Origin: Betaproteobacteria bacterium
Lineage (GTDB): Bacteria > Pseudomonadota > Gammaproteobacteria > Burkholderiales > Casimicrobiaceae
DNA: 64,000 nucleotides
Reading direction: 5' to 3'
NCBI GenBank assembly: GCA_013298765.1
Contig: JAAFJA010000005.1
Span: forward strand, 186,001-250,000
The translations under genes were made by a program, and so were the position numbers. How positions within the stretch are numbered: position 1 is the first letter of the stretch; each line of letters starts with the position of its first letter. Shown piece after piece: positions 10,005 to 15,964 of this stretch. The notes beneath the pieces were generated by a model that had not been told where the DNA came from, searched no databases, and saw only the letters and a list, made by a program, of their open reading frames with translations.

Positions 10005-10043
10005 AAATTGCGAAATTGCGCAATTTCGCAGTTTTTGCAATTT
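10005..10043. promoter_or_regulatory. operator: 22-bp perfect palindrome with flanking half-sites
   Basis: TGCGAAATTGC / GCAATTTCGCA is a perfect 22-bp palindrome at 10009-10030. Further AAATTGC or GCAATTT half-sites lie at 10005-10011 and 10037-10043. It sits 55-76 bp upstream of the HTH gene that starts at 9954. It is next to a candidate -10 (TATGCT on the - strand, 9998-9993), so a bound repressor could block that promoter. This is the expected architecture of a phage repressor operator. Confidence 0.65.
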
Positions 10044-10046
10044 GCT

Positions 10047-10086
10047 CGTTTTCTTCTGCCGATTTTGGAACCGGCAGAAGAAAACG
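10047..10086 (-). terminator. intergenic hairpin, 15-bp arms, conserved 10-nt loop (copy 1)
   Basis: The left arm CGTTTTCTTCTGCCG (10047-10061) and its exact complement (10072-10086) enclose ATTTTGGAAC. It follows the stop of the gene ending at 10124 and precedes the HTH gene. A second smaller GC hairpin lies at about 10087-10100. The arms differ from those of copy 2 while the loop is identical. It may act as terminator, processing site or protein-binding site. Confidence 0.7.
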
Positions 10087-10123
10087 CCCACGCGAGCGGG
10101 CATCTGGCGAGTCTTGCCGCGCT

Positions 10124-10486
10124 TTAGTAAAGTGCGCGAATAACCTCACCCATGCGGCGAGCGAGAACCGCCGCCGATGCGTCATCGGTGTTGATCTTGC
10201 GCGGCTCACACAGTTCGTAACCTGAACACATGACGAGCCAATGCTCGTAGGCCGGTGCGCTTACGAATTCGAGTGCCTTCGCGCAGGCTTCATCAATGGC
10301 CGCGTCTAAGTCGTCCAACATTGGAAGCGCTTGCGCGTCAAAAAACGCGATCAAGCGCGCATTTTGGAACCGGGCGATTTTCCATCCAGCGCCTGGGTAA
10401 ATGGCCTTCTCTTCCGGGAAAAGTGGGATGGTTTCGCAGCGGCGCGCGCCGGATTCGGGAAAAAGAATTCTTGATTCGACAGTCAT
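10124..10486 (-). CDS. prophage protein of unknown function
   Basis: This 120-residue protein starts inside the end of the upstream gene (ATGA overlap at 10483-10486). It is acidic, with the helical segment MLDDLDAAIDEACAKALEF and the strand-rich segment AYEHWLVMCSGYELCEP. No family is recognised. One copy of the 13-bp repeat (10361-10373) is read here as RFQN. A 68-residue ORF overlapping its end in another frame is judged spurious. Confidence 0.65.
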   Translation of the reverse strand: MTVESRILFPESGARRCETIPLFPEEKAIYPGAGWKIARFQNARLIAFFDAQALPMLDDLDAAIDEACAKALEFVSAPAYEHWLVMCSGYELCEPRKINTDDASAAVLARRMGEVIRALY

Positions 10487-10866
10487 AGTGCAAGCTCCAG
10501 GCGTTCAGCGCGAGCGGCGCGCGCATGATCGCCGCGCGTGTGTTTTTCGGTGAGCGCATCGCGGCGCGCGCCCTCATCGCTCCAAAGTTTACGGAAAACA
10601 CCGTTCGAATAAAGGTTTCGGCCCTTAATCAGCAAGCGCGAGCCGTTCGCAAGCTCCAGAGTGAACGTGTGTTGTTGCTTCGCGTCGCCATAGCTATCCG
10701 AAACGATTTTCCCGGTCACTCGCTCGAATCCGTCGAACTTCGGGTGACGAAATGAGCCGGAAAACGTAGCCCGCTCGAAGCGCACTTCGTCGCCGGTCAC
10801 GCAGTCGCCCGCGCAAGAAATCGAGTATTCGGCATCGCCGCGATAGGTAGAAATTTGATAGGCCAT
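10483..10866 (-). CDS. prophage protein of unknown function (leader-hairpin gene)
   Basis: This protein has 127 residues. I chose the ATG at 10866 (MAYQISTYRGD) because GGAG lies 8 nt upstream, rather than a GTG two codons earlier. The N-terminal 90 residues are beta-rich (TGDEVRFERATFSGSFRHPK, TFTLELANGSRLLIKGRN), suggesting a small barrel, and the C-terminus is a basic helix. It is preceded by a conserved leader hairpin and followed by an ATGA-coupled gene. Confidence 0.65.
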   Translation of the reverse strand: MAYQISTYRGDAEYSISCAGDCVTGDEVRFERATFSGSFRHPKFDGFERVTGKIVSDSYGDAKQQHTFTLELANGSRLLIKGRNLYSNGVFRKLWSDEGARRDALTEKHTRGDHARAARAERLELAL

Positions 10867-10874
10867 GTACACAG

Positions 10875-10908
10875 CTCCAAAAATGCCAGGTTCCGCCTAG
10901 CTTCGGGT
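10875..10908 (-). promoter_or_regulatory. 5' leader hairpin with conserved loop (copy 1)
   Basis: On the - strand: ACCCGAA, then stem GCTAGG, loop CGGAA, stem CCTGGC, then ATTTTTGGAG (the ribosome binding site). The same layout precedes the genes starting at 12459 and 13407. Here the stem differs from the others by a paired change (A-U in place of G-C or C-G) plus a G-U pair. The hairpin lies just upstream of the Shine-Dalgarno sequence and could control translation initiation or mRNA stability. Confidence 0.65.
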
Positions 10909-10930
10909 GAGCGAATGCCGCTCAAGGTGT

Positions 10931-10970
10931 CGTTTGCCTTTGCCGATTTTGGAACCGGCAAAGGCAAACG
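10931..10970 (-). terminator. intergenic hairpin, 15-bp arms, conserved 10-nt loop (copy 2)
   Basis: The arms CGTTTGCCTTTGCCG (10931-10945) and its exact complement (10956-10970) enclose ATTTTGGAAC, the same loop as the hairpin at 10047-10086 though the arms differ. A short GC hairpin (CCCGC / GCGGG, 10971-10984) adjoins it on the gene side. It lies after the stop of the gene ending at 10991 and before the leader hairpin of the next gene. Confidence 0.7.
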
Positions 10971-10990
10971 CCCGCGCCAGCGGGCGCACG

Positions 10991-11476
10991 CTAGCTCAAG
11001 CGCTCTATTGCTATCGCTGTGTACGTCGTTTCCTCGCCCGTTTCCGGGTTTTCATCGGTGAACGTTTTTCCCAGGAAATACGCTCGCGCCTCGGCTTCCG
11101 TCGTGGTCGCGCTGACGCTCGTGATCCAGGTTTTACCGTTAGATGCTGTGATTTTGTAGGCCGCTAAATCGAGTCCAGTTATTGTTTTGTTCTTGGATAG
11201 TGCGGACTGCCGCGCTAGAAGTTGCATCGAAGAATCTCTGAGTTCGGGAGGGACTGAGTAAAGCATGCTGTGGCTTTTACTAACGGCGATTCGGCAAAGT
11301 TCTCGTGATCGCAGATGTGTTGGCGTGTAGCCTAAGGCGCACGAATTATTTTTTACCGCGATTTCACACACTTCTGCGGTGCGAAAATGTGCGGGAACGA
11401 AGTAAAGCTGATTTCCATCTTTGCGCACGGCATTGATGCAGTCTTGAAGCGTTAAAAATTGGCTGATAGGTTTCAT
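10991..11476 (-). CDS. DUF4116-like repeat protein of prophage
   Basis: Residues about 10-90 carry DUF4116-type units: C-x-x-AV-x(4-5)-L-x-x-VP-x-x-LR-x-x-E-x-C. Visible pieces are DCINAVRKDGNQLYFVPAHF, RTAEVCEIAVKNNSCALGYT and SRELCRIAVSK. These units are common in amoeba-associated bacteria and some phages, and their molecular role is unknown. The C-terminal 65 residues form a separate domain (KITASNGKTWITSVSATTTE). I prefer the ATG at 11476 (MKPISQF); a GTG three codons earlier is possible, and neither has a strong ribosome binding site. Confidence 0.65.
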   Translation of the reverse strand: MKPISQFLTLQDCINAVRKDGNQLYFVPAHFRTAEVCEIAVKNNSCALGYTPTHLRSRELCRIAVSKSHSMLYSVPPELRDSSMQLLARQSALSKNKTITGLDLAAYKITASNGKTWITSVSATTTEAEARAYFLGKTFTDENPETGEETTYTAIAIERLS

Positions 11477-11494
11477 TTTTTGCACGCGGGAAGT

Positions 11495-11755
11495 TTATTC
11501 ATGGCTAAGGCTCGGCGCGTGACGTTTGCGCGAAAAATAATCGCCATCCCATCCCGCTGCGTAGAGTCTGCAAAATTTTTCGCTCGCTGAGACGGTCATC
11601 ACGTATCCGCCCGCCCGTCCGACAAATCGCCCAAACGAACCAGCGAGCCGACAGGCGCGCGTTTTCCATCCATCGGCGACCGTGCGAACAACAACCGAAT
11701 TTTTCGCATAACGGTAGGGGCTAATCGTGTATTCAGTCGCTTCAATGGTGCTCAT
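11495..11755 (-). CDS. small prophage protein of unknown function
   Basis: An 86-residue basic protein, ATGA-coupled to the upstream gene (overlap 11752-11755). It contains two strand-forming patches (TEYTISPYRYAKNSVVVRTV and GGYVMTVSASEKFCRLYAAG). No family is recognised. Confidence 0.55.
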   Translation of the reverse strand: MSTIEATEYTISPYRYAKNSVVVRTVADGWKTRACRLAGSFGRFVGRAGGYVMTVSASEKFCRLYAAGWDGDYFSRKRHAPSLSHE

Positions 11756-12459
11756 ACAACCCCCACAGTTGCGCCCGCGTACGTCATCGCCGCCGCCGTG
11801 CGCTGCGCCAATTCAAGTTTGTAACCAGGCCGAACCGCTTCTAAAACGTCTAGCGCGCCATCGCAGTTTTCGAGCAAGTGAAAGCCTGTTTTCCAAGCCT
11901 TTTCATGGGTAATAGCGTCATAAGAAAATTGCAATTCACATTCGCGCAAGTAAGCAAGCAAGCGAATGCACCACGTTTCGCTATAGCGCTCTTCGTCGCT
12001 CTGAATCTCGCGCGCCAGGTCATGCCGCGTTAATCCGGTCATGCCTAGCCCCTGAAATTCTTCGATCAAAAGCCAACCGCCAGAGCGCCCCGCAAACGAA
12101 AAAACGCACTCGATTCGATCATCGTCGGCAATGCCAAGCGGCGCGCCGATTTCCGGGCGTATGAAGTAATAGCCGTCGTTGTCCGAAACGCTCTCGCGCA
12201 TGTCCTTAAGCGCCATTTCCGCCGCGCTCGAAAGGTCGCACGATTGATAGACTTTTGAGCCGATTTCTTGATCGTTCAACGTGCCAAAAACCGAGCCCGG
12301 CGCATCGATAAAACTTCGAATGGCCGCCCCCATCGCCTCATTTTGATCGTGATAAATCTTTACGCTGAATGCGATTGGATAAGTTACGCGGCCTGGGCTT
12401 ATTTGGTAATCGCGCCCGGCTTCGATCATCGCCGCGAGTGTTTGACGTACGTTTTCCAT
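11752..12459 (-). CDS. prophage protein of unknown function (leader-hairpin gene)
   Basis: This 235-residue acidic protein is the first gene of a coupled run (12459 to 10991). It mixes helices with the strand segment DDRIECVFSFAGRSGGWLLI. I recognise no domain or catalytic motif. The start ATG is preceded by AGGA and by a leader hairpin of the family described at 12471-12505. Confidence 0.6.
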   Translation of the reverse strand: MENVRQTLAAMIEAGRDYQISPGRVTYPIAFSVKIYHDQNEAMGAAIRSFIDAPGSVFGTLNDQEIGSKVYQSCDLSSAAEMALKDMRESVSDNDGYYFIRPEIGAPLGIADDDRIECVFSFAGRSGGWLLIEEFQGLGMTGLTRHDLAREIQSDEERYSETWCIRLLAYLRECELQFSYDAITHEKAWKTGFHLLENCDGALDVLEAVRPGYKLELAQRTAAAMTYAGATVGVV

Positions 12460-12470
12460 GTGTGAGAGAT

Positions 12471-12505
12471 TCCTAAAAATCGCCGGGTTCCGCCCGGCTT
12501 CGGGT
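12471..12505 (-). promoter_or_regulatory. 5' leader hairpin with conserved loop (copy 2)
   Basis: On the - strand: ACCCGAA, stem GCCGGG, loop CGGAA, stem CCCGGC (12498-12482), then GATTTTTAGGA leading to the ATG at 12459. Stem bases 3-6 differ from copy 3 with compensating changes, while flanks and loop are identical. Confidence 0.7.
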
Positions 12506-12523
12506 AAGCGCTAGCGCTTGTTG

Positions 12524-12546
12524 TTGTGCGCTTCGCGAGCGCACAA
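12524..12546 (-). terminator. hairpin after the DUF932 gene
   Basis: TTGTGCGCT (12524-12532) and AGCGCACAA (12538-12546) pair perfectly around TCGCG, 9 bases after the stop codon of the DUF932 gene on the - strand. There is no T-run. It occupies the same position (after a stop, before a leader hairpin) as the two 15-bp hairpins. Confidence 0.5.
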
Positions 12547-12555
12547 GGGCAAACA

Positions 12556-13407
12556 CTAGGCCGCGAGTTTCGCCACTTCCACGCCTAAACGCCACATCGC
12601 GCGATTGAGCGCGTCGGATTGGTCGATTCCTTTCACTTCGCGCGTTGTGCGCCGTTGTGGGCGTCCTAGCGCGTCGCGAGCTACGCCACGCAAACCGCCT
12701 TTAATCACGTTTTCTTGAATCCGATTAAACACTGTCCAAGCGTCGTTTTTCTGGTCATCGTGGCGGCGAATGCGCAACACTTGTTCAGCGGTTACCGGCT
12801 TTTCTTCACCATCAAAACGCGCCTCGATTGCGGCGAGCGCGAACGCGTTTTGCAGCGGCGCGGGGAGTTGCACCGATTTCATAGCGTCAACCTCTGCCGC
12901 TACTTTCTCGAAGTCGTCAACGATGCGAAACGCGCCTTCGATGACTTCGCCGATTACATCGCCAGAATGGCGAAATTTTTGGGTTGTATCTTCGCGGCCC
13001 ACAGTCAAGCCGTTAGAACAAACCAGGCGAAACATGCCCGCGCTGAGTTTGTAGGCGCTTGAGCCGTCGTGCGAGTTAATCAAGATAATTTCCCGCGCTT
13101 CGGGGGCTTCTAGTTGATCTTCGCGACGGAACCGAATGAGGTGTTTAGTGAAATCAACTTTCGATTCGTCGCGCGCCCGCGCCTGTTGTGCGCGCACTGG
13201 AAAAAATCCGTGTGAGCGCATGCCGTCGATGATTGAAGCTGTTGGAATGTGTGTATAGCGCGCGCTGCGTGATTCGTGCGCGGCTTCAGCAAACGCTGAG
13301 GGAACCACGCGGCGCAATTCGTCATTGCTAAGCGCGCGCGAGTATCCAACGCCGTTGCGTTGAATCGTGTGTGAGCGAGGGGAAAACGAAGAAGTAGAGA
13401 AAAACAT
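12556..13407 (-). CDS. DUF932 family phage/plasmid protein
   Basis: This 283-residue protein matches DUF932 along its length: an N-terminal segment (NDELRRVVPSAFAEAAHESR, IIDGMRSHGFFPVRAQQARA), then DFTKHLIRFRRED, then the characteristic core IILINSHDGSSAYKLSAGMF, RLVCSNGL. DUF932 proteins are found in phages and plasmids, often near replication or recombination genes; their biochemical activity is not established. The gene has a conserved leader hairpin immediately before its AGGA ribosome binding site. Confidence 0.85.
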   Translation of the reverse strand: MFFSTSSFSPRSHTIQRNGVGYSRALSNDELRRVVPSAFAEAAHESRSARYTHIPTASIIDGMRSHGFFPVRAQQARARDESKVDFTKHLIRFRREDQLEAPEAREIILINSHDGSSAYKLSAGMFRLVCSNGLTVGREDTTQKFRHSGDVIGEVIEGAFRIVDDFEKVAAEVDAMKSVQLPAPLQNAFALAAIEARFDGEEKPVTAEQVLRIRRHDDQKNDAWTVFNRIQENVIKGGLRGVARDALGRPQRRTTREVKGIDQSDALNRAMWRLGVEVAKLAA

Positions 13408-13416
13408 AGTGCAGAT

Positions 13417-13451
13417 TCCTAGAAATCGCCCGGTTCCGCCGGGCTTCGGGT
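13417..13451 (-). promoter_or_regulatory. 5' leader hairpin with conserved loop (copy 3)
   Basis: On the - strand: ACCCGAA, stem GCCCGG, loop CGGAA, stem CCGGGC (13444-13428), then GATTTCTAGGA and the ATG at 13407, 9 nt downstream of AGGA. The loop-plus-3' stem contains GGAACCGG, the exact complement of CCGGTTCC in the downstream hairpin loops. Confidence 0.7.
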
Positions 13452-13551
13452 GCTGAATTGTTCAGCGCATGGAAGAATTTGACCACGTTTAACGTGGTTG
13501 CGCATGAATTTTCTCGTTATTCGTTCCGAAATAAGAAAGCAAGTGCGTAAG

Positions 13552-13761
13552 TTATTGATTTGCGGGCGGTTTGTTTTGCTTGCGGCGCTCATCCTCGCGC
13601 GCTATTTCATCGTTTGCGCGCGCGATACAGTAGCAACCGATGATTAAAAGCAACGCGCCCGAAGCGGCGGCGGCTTGTTGCGGCGCGCCATTCGCAGCGA
13701 AGAACATAAGCAAGCCAAGCGCGAGCGCGACGACGGAAACCGCGCGAGAAAATGACCACAT
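13552..13761 (-). CDS. small two-helix membrane protein of prophage
   Basis: This 69-residue protein has two hydrophobic segments (about 7-23, VSVVALALGLLMFFAANG; about 33-48, SGALLLIIGCYCIAR) separated by an Ala/Gln turn, with a charged C-terminal tail. The topology would suit a small inner-membrane phage protein (holin-like or superinfection exclusion), but nothing identifies it further. No lysin gene is adjacent. Confidence 0.6.
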   Translation of the reverse strand: MWSFSRAVSVVALALGLLMFFAANGAPQQAAAASGALLLIIGCYCIARANDEIAREDERRKQNKPPANQ

Positions 13762-13832
13762 AAAACAACCTCGAAAGCGTGAGAGAAGTTTCGAGCGTAG
13801 CGCGCGATCAAAAGCCGGTCAAATTTGCGCCC

Positions 13833-13861
13833 GATTTTGCAGTGGGCGAAACTGCAAAATC
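13833..13861. other. hairpin at the prophage edge
   Basis: GATTTTGCAG (13833-13842) and CTGCAAAATC (13852-13861) are exact inverted repeats with a 9-nt loop. It overlaps the last codon of the 43-codon ORF described next and could be its terminator or a regulator-binding site. Confidence 0.4.
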
Positions 13862-13991
13862 AAACGCAAAAAGCCGAAAAATCGCGCGCGAAATTACACA
13901 TGCAAAACGCGGCGAGCTTTGAAAGAGGCCCGTAGCGCCCGAGCGCGCGGTACGTCTGACCAGTGGCGGCGACTAACTGCGAACCATCCAT
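13860..13991 (-). CDS. 43-residue ORF with strong ribosome binding site
   Basis: An ATG at 13991 follows the purine-rich sequence GGAGGAGGAAAG at about 5 nt, one of the best ribosome binding sites in the window. It begins an open frame of 43 residues (MDGSQLVAATGQTYRALGRY...). The gene heads leftward, in line with the prophage - strand genes and divergent from rsxB, and would be the first gene of that strand. The C-terminus (FCMCNFARDFSAFCV) has three cysteines. No homology is recognised, and the length leaves real doubt. Confidence 0.4.
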   Translation of the reverse strand: MDGSQLVAATGQTYRALGRYGPLSKLAAFCMCNFARDFSAFCV

Positions 13992-14059
13992 GAAACTTTC
14001 CTCCTCCGAACGTCGGCGCTCTTCTGTGTGATGGGTGAGGCGCTGCGATAATTTCGGGG

Positions 14060-14719
14060 ATGTTAGCTGTTCCAAACACCGTTGCCGTTGACGCAATCGA
14101 CGCGCTACTTCCGCAAACTCAGTGCCAGCGTTGTGGTTACGCCGATTGCCGAGATTACGCCACCGCGCTCCACGCGGGTGAGGCTGAGATCAATCGCTGC
14201 CCGCCGGGCGGTGCGGCGACTCGCGTTGCCTTGGGCACGCTCCTGTTGCGCGATCTTCAATCGATACCAGCACTTGCCGATGACGTTGATGCGTATGCAG
14301 CGGAACATGTTGCGCTCATTGATGAAGCCGTGTGTATCGGGTGTGCAAAATGTTTGCCTGTGTGTCCGACGGATGCGATTGTGGGCGCGGCGAAACGAAT
14401 CCACACCGTGATTGCTGAGGCATGCACGGGATGTGAGCTTTGCATCATTGCTTGTCCCGTAGATTGCATTAGTCTGCGCGCACAACAAACCCGAGCCAAC
14501 ACTGATCACGAAACACTGGCCGCGCGCGAGATGCAGTCCACCCATTTGCGCGACGCCTATGCGGCGCACAAAATTCGCTATGCGGCGCGGGCGGAAGAAG
14601 GCCTCTCTGCAATGATTGCAGGCGGCACAACGACCGAGCCGACCACCGATAAAAGAGCGCTGCTAGCGCAAATCCTCGCCAAAGCAAAAGCTCGCGCGAA
14701 CCCGGGCGCCGATGCATGA
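14060..14719 (+). CDS. rsxB: RnfB/RsxB-like electron transport ferredoxin
   Basis: This 219-residue protein starts with the RnfB [4Fe-4S] binding region (CQRCGYADCRDYA, then C in NRCPPGG), followed by two [4Fe-4S] ferredoxin motifs, CIGCAKCLPVCP and CTGCELCIIACP (about residues 92-140). In Rnf/Rsx complexes this subunit passes electrons from NADH or ferredoxin. No other rnf/rsx genes are next to it; instead it is ATGA-coupled to nth, an arrangement common in Betaproteobacteria. It lacks an N-terminal membrane helix and so is probably soluble. It may serve a different redox partner from canonical Rnf. Confidence 0.88.
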   Translation: MLAVPNTVAVDAIDALLPQTQCQRCGYADCRDYATALHAGEAEINRCPPGGAATRVALGTLLLRDLQSIPALADDVDAYAAEHVALIDEAVCIGCAKCLPVCPTDAIVGAAKRIHTVIAEACTGCELCIIACPVDCISLRAQQTRANTDHETLAAREMQSTHLRDAYAAHKIRYAARAEEGLSAMIAGGTTTEPTTDKRALLAQILAKAKARANPGADA

Positions 14720-15378
14720 ACGCACAAAAACGCCACCGAATTTTTTCAACGCTCGCGGAAGTTAATCCTGATCCGAAGACAGAGCTTGAGCACGGGAATG
14801 CATTTCAGTTGGTGATCGCGGTGTTGCTCTCAGCGCAAACCACTGACAAAGCTGTGAACGTCGCAACGCGCCGCTTCTTTCCGTTTGTGAAAACACCGCA
14901 TGATCTCGTAGCGCTTGGCGTGTCGCAGCTCGAAGAGCACATCAAAACGATCGGGCTCTATCGCAACAAGGCGAAGAATGCCGTGGCTGCTGCTCAGCAG
15001 TTGATCGACTTGCACGGCGGAAAAGTGCCGCATGATCGTGCCGCACTCGAAGCGCTTCCAGGCGTTGGCAGAAAAACTGCGAACGTTGTCTTGAATGAGG
15101 CATTTGGTGAAGCGACGTTTGCGGTGGATACGCATGTGTTTCGCGTGTCAAACCGGATGAAGCTTGCGCCCGGAAAAAATGTGGACGAAGTGGAGCGCAA
15201 GCTCATGAAGTTCACGCCGCCAGAATTTTTGAAGAGTGCGCATCATTGGCTCATTCTGCATGGACGATATGTGTGTACCGCGCGCTCACCAAAGTGCGGC
15301 GACTGCGCCGTATTCGACGATTGCGAATTTGCGGGCCGAATCAAAATTCGCGCTCAGGCCACCGTCGATCAGGATTGA
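14716..15378 (+). CDS. nth: endonuclease III
   Basis: This 220-residue protein is full-length for the family. It has the helix-hairpin-helix ALPGVGRKTANVVLNEAF (about residues 112-129) with the catalytic Lys in GRKTA and the catalytic Asp in FAVDTHVFRV. The C-terminal cluster motif C-x6-C-x2-C-x5-C (CTARSPKCGDCAVFDDC) binds a [4Fe-4S] cluster. It is a DNA glycosylase/AP lyase for oxidised pyrimidines. The start overlaps rsxB by 4 bp. Confidence 0.96.
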   Translation: MNAQKRHRIFSTLAEVNPDPKTELEHGNAFQLVIAVLLSAQTTDKAVNVATRRFFPFVKTPHDLVALGVSQLEEHIKTIGLYRNKAKNAVAAAQQLIDLHGGKVPHDRAALEALPGVGRKTANVVLNEAFGEATFAVDTHVFRVSNRMKLAPGKNVDEVERKLMKFTPPEFLKSAHHWLILHGRYVCTARSPKCGDCAVFDDCEFAGRIKIRAQATVDQD

Positions 15379-15390
15379 GAGGCAGCGTTC

Positions 15391-15825
15391 ATGTTTTCCC
15401 CTTCCCGCGATCAAGCGCGCCAGTTTTTCATCGATACCTGGCGAAAATTCAATGCGCATGAGCCGCTCACGCCGCTTGAAACCAAAGCCGCCGAAATCCT
15501 TGCGCTTCATCCTGAATATCACCGAGTGCTTGATCGGCCCGAATCATTCGTCACGCACGATTGGCGGCCTGAAGCGGGCGATATCAACCCGTTTTTGCAT
15601 TTCGGATTTCACCTCGCGATTCAAGAGCAACTCGATATTGATCAGCCGCTCGGGATCGTTGCGATTCACGCGCAACTAGCTGCAAAACATGACGGCGATG
15701 CGCATGTGGCGAAACACGAAATCCTTGAGTGTCTTGGCGAGACGCTCTGGCAATCGCAGCGCACGGGCCAAGCGCTCGACGGGGCGCTTTACCTGCAGCT
15801 ACTTCGGCAGCGCGTTGGGCAATAG
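15391..15825 (+). CDS. DUF1841 family protein
   Basis: This 144-residue protein matches DUF1841 from end to end (FSPSRDQARQFFIDTWRKF, HPEYHRVLDRPES, INPFLHFGFHLAIQEQL, HEILECLGETLWQSQR). The family is widespread in Beta- and Gammaproteobacteria and has no known activity. It follows nth by 12 bp with GAGAGG before the ATG, so it is likely cotranscribed with rsxB-nth. Confidence 0.88.
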   Translation: MFSPSRDQARQFFIDTWRKFNAHEPLTPLETKAAEILALHPEYHRVLDRPESFVTHDWRPEAGDINPFLHFGFHLAIQEQLDIDQPLGIVAIHAQLAAKHDGDAHVAKHEILECLGETLWQSQRTGQALDGALYLQLLRQRVGQ

Positions 15826-15964
15826 GATTTAGGAAAATCCTTGGAAGCCTTATTTCGTTGGGGCTAGACGAAAATATATGCGATAACTAAAAGTGATGAA
15901 TCATTGCGCTTGCCCATAAATAACGGAGGGCCGATGCAAATTGCTGGTGGGCTGCGCCCTTGCG

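Larger units (their letters stand above)
9004..10958 (-). repeat. five exact copies of a 13-bp asymmetric repeat
   Basis: ATTTTGGAACCGG (+ strand; CCGGTTCCAAAAT in the sense of the - strand genes) occurs at 9004-9016, 9419-9431, 10062-10074, 10361-10373 and 10946-10958, all in one orientation. Two copies form the loops of long intergenic hairpins. Two sit at or near the 3' ends of genes and encode PGSKI. One lies inside a gene in another frame and encodes RFQN. The use of different frames argues that the nucleic acid, not the peptide, is conserved. Confidence 0.85.

Noticed and set aside
10003-10209. 68-codon - strand ORF running into the palindrome region
   Set aside because: It overlaps the better-supported gene 10124-10486 and runs through the intergenic hairpin and the palindromic operator; its composition is unlike a protein.
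13640-13993. 117-codon + strand ORF at the prophage edge
   Set aside because: Lys/Arg-rich antisense of the small membrane protein and of the 43-residue ORF, without a ribosome binding site.
14060-14719. Start of a complete rnf/rsx operon
   Set aside because: Only the RnfB-like gene is present; the following genes are nth and a DUF1841 gene.
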